Source: Bacillus_AB infantis_B (GTDB taxonomy: Bacteria; Bacillota; Bacilli; Bacillales; Cytobacillaceae). From it: 64,000 nucleotides of DNA. Both the position numbers and the translations under genes were made by a program. How positions within the stretch are numbered: the stretch's first letter is position 1; every line of letters starts with the position of its first letter. Where the stretch lies: contig NZ_VTER01000006.1 of NCBI RefSeq assembly GCF_008180445.1, positions 434,001 through 498,000 of the forward strand, read 5' to 3'. Positions 32,465 to 39,175 of this stretch are shown piece by piece. The notes beneath the pieces were generated by a model. The model was not told where the DNA came from. It worked only from the letters and a program-made list of their open reading frames with translations, and ran no database searches.

Positions 32465-32899
32465 CTACTCACCAGCTTCAGGAGCTTTTTTCGCTTTTTC
32501 ATAAGCTTCGTGCCAATCAGGATATTTCCGTTTGATTGAAATGGGGCGGAAGTTTTCCTTTTTTACACAAACATGCTTGGAAATGCCTTCTACAGATAAT
32601 TCGCCGCCCTCTGTCAATATTTCATATCCGTATGTGACACGGAATCCGTCATACTCTTCGATCCAGGTCCTGATGACTGCTTTTTCACCATATCTGACAG
32701 GCTTTTTATAGGAAGCGGCAATATCGATTACTGGAGAAATGATTCCGTCTTTTTCAAGCTCTGCGTAATTGAAGCCCAGCTCCTCGATCAGCCTGGTGCG
32801 TCCAAGCTCCATCCAGACCAGATAATTGGCATGGTACACCACGCCCATTTGATCGGTTTCCGCATATCGGACTTCAATTTCTTTCGTTGATATCAGCAT
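32465..32899 (-). CDS. yneP: Hot-dog fold acyl-CoA thioesterase YneP
   Basis: 144-aa 4-hydroxybenzoyl-CoA thioesterase-type protein. ETDQMGVVYHANYLVWME near residues 14-31 holds the catalytic Asp in its usual place, followed by the hot-dog strands (IDIAASYKKPVRYGEKAVI). The acyl substrate is unknown. AAAGGGG precedes the ATG. It overlaps the end of the upstream AAA ATPase gene by 26 bases. Confidence 0.88.
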   Translation of the reverse strand: MLISTKEIEVRYAETDQMGVVYHANYLVWMELGRTRLIEELGFNYAELEKDGIISPVIDIAASYKKPVRYGEKAVIRTWIEEYDGFRVTYGYEILTEGGELSVEGISKHVCVKKENFRPISIKRKYPDWHEAYEKAKKAPEAGE

Positions 32900-35237
32900 C
32901 TTTATTCCCCTTTGTGATTTTCTTTACCGCTTTTTCAAAATCTTCTTTCTCCAGAAGGGAAGCATTCTCCTTCAATTGATTCTCATCGCCTTCTATGAGC
33001 CTGAAGGCCTGGAACTGGATGGATTCATCAGCCAGGTTGGCTGCCAGGCGCCCGTTGCCTCCAGCTTTTATGCCAGGCAATGCTTCATCCAGATAAGCGA
33101 TAGCTCCATCCGTCAAATCATACTTGTATTGAGCAGCGTAGTTCTTGATGATCTGGATAAGTTCTTCTGGATTATAGTCTTTAAAATGAAAGAACTTCTT
33201 AAAGCGGGATTTCAGGCCAGGGTTGCTCTGCAGCAGCCTTTCCATTTCTTTGGAATAGCCGGCAAGTACGACAACCAGGTTTTCATTATGCTTTGTCATT
33301 TCATCAACCAGAGTGTCGATTGCTTCTTTGCCAAAGTCACCAGGCGATTCGCCTAAGAGGGCATACGCTTCGTCTATAAAAAGGACGCCGCCCAATGCTT
33401 CCCTGATGATCTTCTTTGTCTTGATCGCTGTTTGTCCTACATAGCCTGCAACAAGATCGGAACGGCCGGCAACGATGAGATGCCCTCTTTTCAGCATCCC
33501 GCATTTATGAAGCAGCTCTGCATAAATCTTCGCCACTGTTGTTTTCCCTGTTCCGGGATTGCCGGTGAATACAGAATGAAGCTGTATAGGCACTGATGGG
33601 AGACCCTGTTCGCGGCGGTACTGCTGCATTTTAACAAACGATATCAGCGATTCTACTTCTTCTTTGATGTTTTCAAGTCCGACAAGCCTTTCCAGCTGTT
33701 TCTCAGGGTTACTTCGTTTTCCTTCATCCTGGTGAAGAATGAAGTCCTCTTTTTCGAGCAGTGTATAAGGAAGCAGGTGATCAGTGGCTTCGGTTTGCGC
33801 CCCTTTTTCAAAAACGGCGTCGAGGATGATATTTTTGGCTGTCCGCGCATTTCCGAAAGTGTCATCCACTTTTTCCTTCTCAAGTCTGCCTTTAAGCTCT
33901 GATTTTGCTTCATCAGTAAGGATATAGTCATTATCCTTTGCTATTCTGTCAGCGATTTCCACGAGCTCTTCTTCTGTATAATCTGGAAGATGAAGCTGGT
34001 TGGATTGAGGGAAGCGGCTCCTGAGACCTGGATTGGCATCAAGGAACTGCCGCATTTCTTCCGGATACCCTGCCAGGATCACTGCAAACTTGCCGCCATA
34101 TTCCGAACCGGTCATCATTGATACCAGGGTATCAATCGCTGTCTGGCCATAATCATTCCCTGTCTGGCCTTCCCGTTTCAGGCTGTATGCTTCGTCGATG
34201 AAAAGGACGCCGCCGAGAGCCCTCTCAACAGCAGAGCGGACATTTTCCTCTGTCTGGCCGACGTATGCCCCTACAAGCTGGGAGCGGTCTGCTTCTACCA
34301 CTTCTTCCCGCGGCAGGACGCCAAGTTCATGATAAATTTTTGCAAGCAGCCTTGCGAGTGTCGTTTTTCCTGTTCCGGGGTTGCCCGTCAGGATCATATG
34401 GAGGCTCATTTCATCTTTGATCTGAAAGCCCAGCTGCTTTCTTTTTTTCTGATACTTGAGGAATTTATAGAAATCATTCACCCGGCTTTTTACTTTTTCC
34501 ATGCCGATCATACTGTTTAGGCTTTCAAGTGCGCTGATTTCTTCAGTTACTTCATCTTCACTCTGGAATAAAGCATGCCACTCTTCTTTCAGCCCGGCAA
34601 TTCTGTCTATATGCTTTTTCATGTCGTTGACATGGGTTGCTGTATGGAAAACCCCTGAAATCGATTCTTCATATTCTTCAGCAGCCTTTAGCAGCAAAGC
34701 TGTTTCATCAGCAGCCGATTCGAGCAGACTGATCAGGCTGGCGTATATATCTTGGAACTTCTGGTCTGTCAGTTCCTCTGACACTTCCCTTTTGCCTGAT
34801 AATCTTTCCTTCTCTTCTTCAGATGCATCGAGAAAGCTGCGGCAGATGCTGATATACTGCTCGGCAATTTTCCGCTTGGCTGTCCGGTTGTCGGTTTCCC
34901 TGATCGAGGGAAATACGAGCATGTCAAGAAGCTCACGGTGCTTCTTCCAATCCCTTTGCGCCATAAATCTACGGGCCTGTCCATTTTGCGGATCCAGCTC
35001 TAAAGCTTTGTCCATCCAGGCAGCGGCAAGGCTGTCATCTTTATTCCTGCCAAGCCTTGAAAGACCGGCAAGCGTAAGGATTGCAGAAACAGACGCAGGA
35101 TCTTCATCAGTGTTTATTTCCTTCAGCAGGCTTAACAGTCTGCCTTCATTGGATATATATCCGTTCTCGCTGTACTCTTTTTCCCATTCCGCAATACGGG
35201 CGGAGATTGGGGAAGCATGTTGTTTCCTTTGGTTCAT
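32874..35237 (-). CDS. Double AAA+ ATPase of the SpoVK/CbbX type
   Basis: About 787 aa. The N-terminal 200 residues are helical and TPR-like (ASVSAILTLAGLSRLG, LDPQNGQARRFM). Two CbbX-type AAA domains follow: Walker A GNPGTGKTTLARLLAKIY near residue 287 and GNPGTGKTTVAKIYAELL near 559, each with GYVGQT and FIDEAYSL/FIDEAYALL (Walker B). SpoVK of B. subtilis has one such domain; the tandem form recalls type VII secretion EccA-like or phage-type proteins. Role unknown, possibly remodelling in sporulation. The start is uncertain (GTG 35246, GTG 35240 or ATG 35237). It leads a spoVK-like/yneP/yneQ unit. Confidence 0.8.
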   Translation of the reverse strand: MNQRKQHASPISARIAEWEKEYSENGYISNEGRLLSLLKEINTDEDPASVSAILTLAGLSRLGRNKDDSLAAAWMDKALELDPQNGQARRFMAQRDWKKHRELLDMLVFPSIRETDNRTAKRKIAEQYISICRSFLDASEEEKERLSGKREVSEELTDQKFQDIYASLISLLESAADETALLLKAAEEYEESISGVFHTATHVNDMKKHIDRIAGLKEEWHALFQSEDEVTEEISALESLNSMIGMEKVKSRVNDFYKFLKYQKKRKQLGFQIKDEMSLHMILTGNPGTGKTTLARLLAKIYHELGVLPREEVVEADRSQLVGAYVGQTEENVRSAVERALGGVLFIDEAYSLKREGQTGNDYGQTAIDTLVSMMTGSEYGGKFAVILAGYPEEMRQFLDANPGLRSRFPQSNQLHLPDYTEEELVEIADRIAKDNDYILTDEAKSELKGRLEKEKVDDTFGNARTAKNIILDAVFEKGAQTEATDHLLPYTLLEKEDFILHQDEGKRSNPEKQLERLVGLENIKEEVESLISFVKMQQYRREQGLPSVPIQLHSVFTGNPGTGKTTVAKIYAELLHKCGMLKRGHLIVAGRSDLVAGYVGQTAIKTKKIIREALGGVLFIDEAYALLGESPGDFGKEAIDTLVDEMTKHNENLVVVLAGYSKEMERLLQSNPGLKSRFKKFFHFKDYNPEELIQIIKNYAAQYKYDLTDGAIAYLDEALPGIKAGGNGRLAANLADESIQFQAFRLIEGDENQLKENASLLEKEDFEKAVKKITKGNKDADINERN

Positions 35238-35349
35238 CACTATCACATCTTCTTTTACAAAAATTATTTACTCTCCGCTTTTCGCGTCCGCTATTATTTT
35301 ACCATATATTCTTGTATGTACTAAGCATTCTGCCGCGCTGTCCGTGATA

Positions 35350-35385
35350 TGGAAAGGGCCCGGGTTCTGGTGGATATCCCGGGCC
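35350..35385 (-). terminator. Terminator of tlp
   Basis: GGCCCGGG/CCCGGGCC stem followed by CTTTCC on the minus strand. Confidence 0.75.
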
Positions 35386-35395
35386 GATGGCTTCA

Positions 35396-35632
35396 TTATT
35401 CTATTCCGTTTTCCTGCTGTGCGCGGTATTCGTCCTTTACCTCTGACCGGAAAGCATCCAGGCTGTCCCGGCGGCGCTCGTTCTTAGCTTCGATGCGCTT
35501 TTTGTCTTCTTCGTTTGCGAACTCCAAAGAAGCCTCTGCTTCCTGCATATTTTCAATTGTATGGACGATCATTGATTGCAGCTTCTCAACGTTATCGCTT
35601 CTGTCATCGGGATTTGGCCTCTTATGTGCCAT
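35396..35632 (-). CDS. tlp: Small acid-soluble spore protein Tlp
   Basis: 78-aa spore protein. MAHKRPNPDDRSDNVEKLQ and MIVHTIENMQEAEASLEFA are the Tlp hallmarks, and the rest is a charged helix. Deposited in the spore core and degraded on germination. In B. subtilis tlp lies beside sspN and yneP, the same context. AGGAGG precedes the ATG. Confidence 0.95.
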   Translation of the reverse strand: MAHKRPNPDDRSDNVEKLQSMIVHTIENMQEAEASLEFANEEDKKRIEAKNERRRDSLDAFRSEVKDEYRAQQENGIE

Positions 35633-35768
35633 AACGTAACCCTCCTTGGCGGTAGTGGATTCTTGCCTGATTAGTTTGCGGAATATGTTGTTTTTTCATG
35701 TAGGAAAAGAGTGGGTAAAAGGGGAGGCATAAACATGCACTTAAAGATAAATAAGTGATCATACAAAC

Positions 35769-35794
35769 AGCCGCCCTTGAATAGGGACGGCTGT
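35769..35794 (-). terminator. Hairpin after sspN
   Basis: ACAGCCGTCCC ... GGGCGGCTGT on the minus strand with one mismatch; only a weak T tail follows. Confidence 0.6.
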
Positions 35795-35804
35795 GATTTA
35801 TCAT

Positions 35805-35948
35805 CTATTCGCCTTTAGTTTGAATAACCTGTGCGTGCTTTCCTGATGTATCCTGCATCTTCTTGCCTTTGTTGCCGCCGAATCCTCTTGATTTAGTTCC
35901 TATATGGTTCGGCACAAACTGGCTGCTGTCTTTTTTCGGATTGCCCAT
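35805..35948 (-). CDS. sspN: Small acid-soluble spore protein N
   Basis: 47-aa spore protein, too short for many ORF lists. It reads MGNPKKDSSQFVPNHIGTKS, then RGFGGNKGKKMQDTSGKHA and QVIQTKGE-stop, which matches SspN (MGNNKK ... HLGTKP ... MQTKGE). GAGGGAT lies upstream of the ATG. Together with tlp it forms the spore protein pair seen in B. subtilis. Confidence 0.95.
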   Translation of the reverse strand: MGNPKKDSSQFVPNHIGTKSRGFGGNKGKKMQDTSGKHAQVIQTKGE

Positions 35949-36004
35949 GCTTATCCCTCCTCCCTTTTAATATCTCCTTAAGAGGGGGAGTTACGAATGG
36001 GAAT

Positions 36005-36136
36005 TTATTCAGCTTTGCCCATACGTTTTTCTTCAAGCCTTACTTCAATGCGATCTATGGCAGCCTGATCTTTCAGAAGCTGGCGCTTGTTTTCAAGGAC
36101 AAGCTCTGCAAATGTCTGTTTTCTAGGTTTTCTCAT
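36005..36136 (-). CDS. FbpB family small basic protein
   Basis: 43 aa: MRKPRKQTFAELVLENKRQL, LKDQAAIDRIEVRLEEKRMG, KAE-stop. The basic N-terminus followed by TFAELVLENK and RIE-RLEEK matches the FbpB family, whose B. subtilis member helps the FsrA small RNA spare iron. AAGGTG lies upstream of the ATG. A 7-1-7 type Fur/PerR-like dyad lies 53 bases upstream. Confidence 0.8.
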   Translation of the reverse strand: MRKPRKQTFAELVLENKRQLLKDQAAIDRIEVRLEEKRMGKAE

Positions 36137-36188
36137 TTCTTTCACCTTCCTTATTTCCTATTCTAACAGTTAATATGCCCAATAAATC

Positions 36189-36203
36189 CTGTAATTATTA
36201 CAA
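36189..36203. promoter_or_regulatory. Fur/PerR-like dyad upstream of the FbpB-like gene
   Basis: On the minus strand TTGTAATAATTACAG resembles the 7-1-7 box of the Fur family (about 11-12 of 14 positions of the PerR form, 9 of the Fur form). Iron control is expected for this gene but the match is modest. Confidence 0.4.
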
Positions 36204-36284
36204 CTTTTTGAAAATTTAAAGTAAAAGGGAGTAGTTGAAGGATAATTGCTTAAGACTTGTGGTTATTTAGGAATTTTTTAGAAG

Positions 36285-36890
36285 TGGGTTACATGACTAG
36301 CTTCTCGTGGCAATCCCATGTATCCTGTATCCCGGGGACTGTTTAGATGCATGACTGGCTTTTACGCAGCCATTTCGTGTACTTCGGGAAACTGTTGGGA
36401 AACATGACTTGCCTTCTTGCAGCCATTTCGTGTACTCCGGAAACCTTCTTGGGAGACATGATTAGCCTTCTTACAGTTATATCATGTATCCCGGAAACCT
36501 GTTGGGATACATAACTAGCCTTCTTGCAGCTATATCATGTATCTCGGAGACCTCTTGGGATACATGACCAGCCTTCTTGCAGCCATATCATGTATCTCGG
36601 AGACCTCTTGGGATACATGACCAACCTTCTTACAGTCATATCATGTATCCCGGAAACCTGTTGGGATACATGACTTGCCTTCTTGCAGCCATATCATGTA
36701 TCTCGGAGACCTCTTGGGAAACATGACTTGCCTTCTTGCAGCCATATCATGTATCCCGGAAACCTGTTGGCATACACGACTGGCCTTCTTGCAGTCATAC
36801 CATGTATCCCGGAAACCAATGACTGCTAGAAGGCTAGTCATCTATGCCAAGTTACCATGTATCCCGGTGGCCTGAAAGGATACATTACCT
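36285..36890. repeat. Noncoding tandem array of about ten 53-bp repeats
   Basis: Units start (CATGAC or close variants) at about 36292, 36350, 36403, 36457, 36510, 36563, 36616, 36669, 36722 and 36775, with a period of 53 bases after the first, longer unit. Each unit holds two dyads: ATGACT-N-GC..GCAGTCAT and ATGTATCCC-N11-GGGATACAT. The period is not a multiple of three, so short frames across it are not real genes. The right end has an inverted partial unit (36820-36842). Confidence 0.9.
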
Positions 36891-36918
36891 CCCTTATCGC
36901 AGCTGCATGACCTCTGCT

Positions 36919-36953
36919 AAAAAATAAAAAATAAGCACCCAACAGGATGCTTA
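36919..36953 (-). terminator. Terminator of yneN
   Basis: AAGCATCC-TGTT-GGGTGCTT then ATTTTTTATTTTT on the minus strand. Confidence 0.8.
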
Positions 36954-36957
36954 CACT

Positions 36958-37464
36958 TCATTTCATTTTTTCAGTCATTTCCCACATGGTTTCAGCTTCC
37001 ATCGCAGATAAATATTTATCCCGGATTATACCTTTTTCGTCAATAAAATAAGTAGCAGGAACCGTCATGACTTTATACATGGTATTCACCTCGTCTTTCT
37101 CATCCAGAAGGATCGGAAAGGTGATTCCCATTTTTCCAATAAATTTTGCTGAATTGTATTGCGGATCGATATTGACAGCCAGGATGCTGATCTTATTCCC
37201 CGCTGCTTCATGGAATTTTTGCATCTCAGGCATCTCCTGTTTGCAGGGCGGGCACCATGGAGCCCAAAAATTGAGCATGACCTTTTTTCCGCGGAAATCA
37301 GAGAGCTTAACAGACCGCCCCTGAAGATCCTTCAGCTGAAAATCAGGTGCCTCTGTGCCAACTGCAAGACCGGGCAAGTCCGCTTTAGCAGCATACAGCG
37401 GAAATAGGCCTGATATATGCACAAGCACTAAGAAGGCCATCAGCATTATCAGTTTTCTGGCCAT
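36958..37464 (-). CDS. yneN: Thiol-disulfide oxidoreductase YneN (TlpA/ResA family)
   Basis: 168 aa. An N-terminal membrane anchor or signal (hydrophobic run 4-25) precedes a redoxin domain beginning VGTEAPDFQLKDLQGR. The active site is FWAPWCPPCKQEMPE near residue 75, and VPATYFIDEKG holds the cis-proline. It likely works outside the membrane, reducing or oxidising protein thiols. In B. subtilis yneN sits next to citB. Here it follows a small membrane protein by 24 bases, which may be its electron partner. Confidence 0.9.
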   Translation of the reverse strand: MARKLIMLMAFLVLVHISGLFPLYAAKADLPGLAVGTEAPDFQLKDLQGRSVKLSDFRGKKVMLNFWAPWCPPCKQEMPEMQKFHEAAGNKISILAVNIDPQYNSAKFIGKMGITFPILLDEKDEVNTMYKVMTVPATYFIDEKGIIRDKYLSAMEAETMWEMTEKMK

Positions 37465-37488
37465 AGCTAATTTTCCTCCTTAAAAAGC

Positions 37489-37905
37489 TTATTTGATGAA
37501 GAGATAAAGAATGCTTAACAGCCAAAATCCGCATAAAAAAGTAAGTAGCGCATAAATAACCAAATAGACCACTTCCCTGGCAGCCCACCCTTGCTTTCTG
37601 CACTGTCCGATGAAATAAAGAGCGGCACCGAGCAGGCCGAGAATAGCTTCTTTGATTCCTCCATTGAAATAAAGCAAACCAAGGGGATTGGTCCATAAAA
37701 GGGACGGCTGAAAAAGCAGCCTGCCAAATTTATATATAAGAAACCAAATCAGCACTGCTGTAAAAAGCTTGTCTTCGAAAATTTTTCGAAACTCTTGTCT
37801 GTTTTTCAAATGAAAGAAGAAAAACAGATGGACGATCACCAGGGAAAGAAGGGATACCAGCAGGTCAGCCTTAAGGTTAAAGGACCCTATTTCAATTGTC
37901 TCCAT
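37489..37905 (-). CDS. Polytopic membrane protein upstream of yneN, unknown
   Basis: 138 aa with about four hydrophobic helices (LLVSLLSLVIVHLFFFF, LFTAVLIWFLIYKFG, EAILGLLGAALYFIG and VVYLVIYALLTFLCG). I do not recognise it with certainty; the WTNPLGLLYFNGG loop slightly recalls prolipoprotein transferase-like folds. The ATG at 37905 (METIEIG) was chosen because the longer frame begins inside the mtnA terminator. Its close coupling to yneN suggests a shared thiol or envelope function. Confidence 0.65.
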   Translation of the reverse strand: METIEIGSFNLKADLLVSLLSLVIVHLFFFFHLKNRQEFRKIFEDKLFTAVLIWFLIYKFGRLLFQPSLLWTNPLGLLYFNGGIKEAILGLLGAALYFIGQCRKQGWAAREVVYLVIYALLTFLCGFWLLSILYLFIK

Positions 37906-37954
37906 TATTACGTTGCCCCCGTTAGAAAAATATATGAGCGGAAAGAGCCCGCAG

Positions 37955-37981
37955 AAAAAAGCAAGCATGGCTGCTTGCTTC
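37955..37981 (-). terminator. Terminator of mtnA
   Basis: AAGCAAGC, six-base loop, GCTTGCTTTTTTC on the minus strand, right after the mtnA stop. Confidence 0.9.
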
Positions 37982-37988
37982 CTGGATA

Positions 37989-39038
37989 TTATGAATGGAA
38001 AAGCTTCTTCAATTCTTCAGAATAATTCCCTTGAATGATCCCTTTTTCGGTGATGATGGCTGTAATCAGCTCAGCAGGCGTTACATCAAATGCCGGATTA
38101 AATACCTTTACTCCGTCCGGTGCCGTGTTTTTGCCGAAACCATGAGTAATTTCTTCAGCGCCTCTCATTTCAATCGGGATAGCATCTCCTGATTCTGTTT
38201 TCATATCAATGGTAGATGTAGGCGCAGCTACGTAAAAAGGGATATTATGTGCTTTGGCAAGCAGGGCAAGCCCGTATGTCCCAATTTTATTGGCAGTGTC
38301 CCCATTGGCGGCCACCCTGTCACAGCCAACAAAGACAGCTTCTGCCATTCCCTTTTGCATGACCATGGCAGCCATGCTGTCTGTGATAAGAGTCACATCA
38401 ATGCCTGCCTGCTGGAGTTCCCATGCCGTCAGCCTTGCGCCTTGAAGGAGCGGCCGCGTTTCATCTGCATACACTTTTAGTTCCCAGCCCTTTTCCTTGG
38501 CAAGATAGAAAGGTGCCAGTGCTGTACCATATCTCGCTGTGGCAATGCCGCCTGCATTGCAATGTGTCAGCACGCCCATCCCATCCTTCAAGAGGGCAAG
38601 CCCGTGAATGCCGATCATGCGGCATACCTCCTCATCCTCTTTTCTGATCTGGTGTGCCTCTTCCTCAAGCTTTTTCTTTATCATGGCAACTGGCTGGTCT
38701 TTTTCCGCCAGGGCACGCTCATCCATCCTCTGTAACGCCCAGAAAAGATTAACGGCAGTAGGACGGGAGGTTGCCAGGTAATCAAGGTTTTCTTTGAATT
38801 CTTTGTAAAATGCTGAGAAATCTCCCTCAGGAGCCTTGTTGACGGCCAGTACAAGTCCGTAAGCAGCAGCAATCCCTATGGCCGGAGCCCCTCTGACTTT
38901 CAGCTGTTTGATCGCGTCCCAGGCATCCTCCACCTTGGTGATTTCAAGAAATTCTGTGACAGATGGCAGCAGGGTCTGATCCAAAATATATAATGTGCCG
39001 TTATCATATGTAACGGATTGAAGGAATGACTGTTCCAC
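37989..39038 (-). CDS. mtnA: S-methyl-5-thioribose-1-phosphate isomerase
   Basis: 349-aa enzyme of the methionine salvage pathway, converting methylthioribose-1-phosphate to methylthioribulose-1-phosphate. RGAPAIGIAAAYG near residue 49, catalytic Cys in THCNAGGIATARYG and Asp in CDRVAANGDTANKIGT are intact. It starts with GTG (GAGGGG upstream). No mtnK or other salvage gene is next to it, and no S-box riboswitch is visible upstream. Confidence 0.95.
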   Translation of the reverse strand: MEQSFLQSVTYDNGTLYILDQTLLPSVTEFLEITKVEDAWDAIKQLKVRGAPAIGIAAAYGLVLAVNKAPEGDFSAFYKEFKENLDYLATSRPTAVNLFWALQRMDERALAEKDQPVAMIKKKLEEEAHQIRKEDEEVCRMIGIHGLALLKDGMGVLTHCNAGGIATARYGTALAPFYLAKEKGWELKVYADETRPLLQGARLTAWELQQAGIDVTLITDSMAAMVMQKGMAEAVFVGCDRVAANGDTANKIGTYGLALLAKAHNIPFYVAAPTSTIDMKTESGDAIPIEMRGAEEITHGFGKNTAPDGVKVFNPAFDVTPAELITAIITEKGIIQGNYSEELKKLFHS

Positions 39039-39135
39039 TTTTTGTTCCCCTCTCGAAGACTTTTCAAATTTTTCTGATGCTAGAGCTATTGTAGCAAGAA
39101 TTATGTTATAAGCCTATATTTTATTTTTATAAAAG

Positions 39136-39166
39136 GAAAAAGCGCCGCAGCAAGGCCGCGGCGCCC
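39136..39166 (-). terminator. Terminator of the aconitase gene
   Basis: GCGCCGC, nine-base loop, GCGGCGCTTTTTCC on the minus strand. Confidence 0.9.
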
Positions 39167-39175
39167 GTACATCTA

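Noticed and set aside
36641..36875. Open frames across the 53-bp repeats on both strands
   Set aside because: The repeat period is not divisible by three, the peptides change frame with each unit, and there are no ribosome sites.
36285..36890. CRISPR array
   Set aside because: Units are nearly identical over their whole length with no unique spacers, and no cas genes are nearby.
39039..39110. S-box riboswitch before mtnA
   Set aside because: Too short and without the conserved S-box stems.
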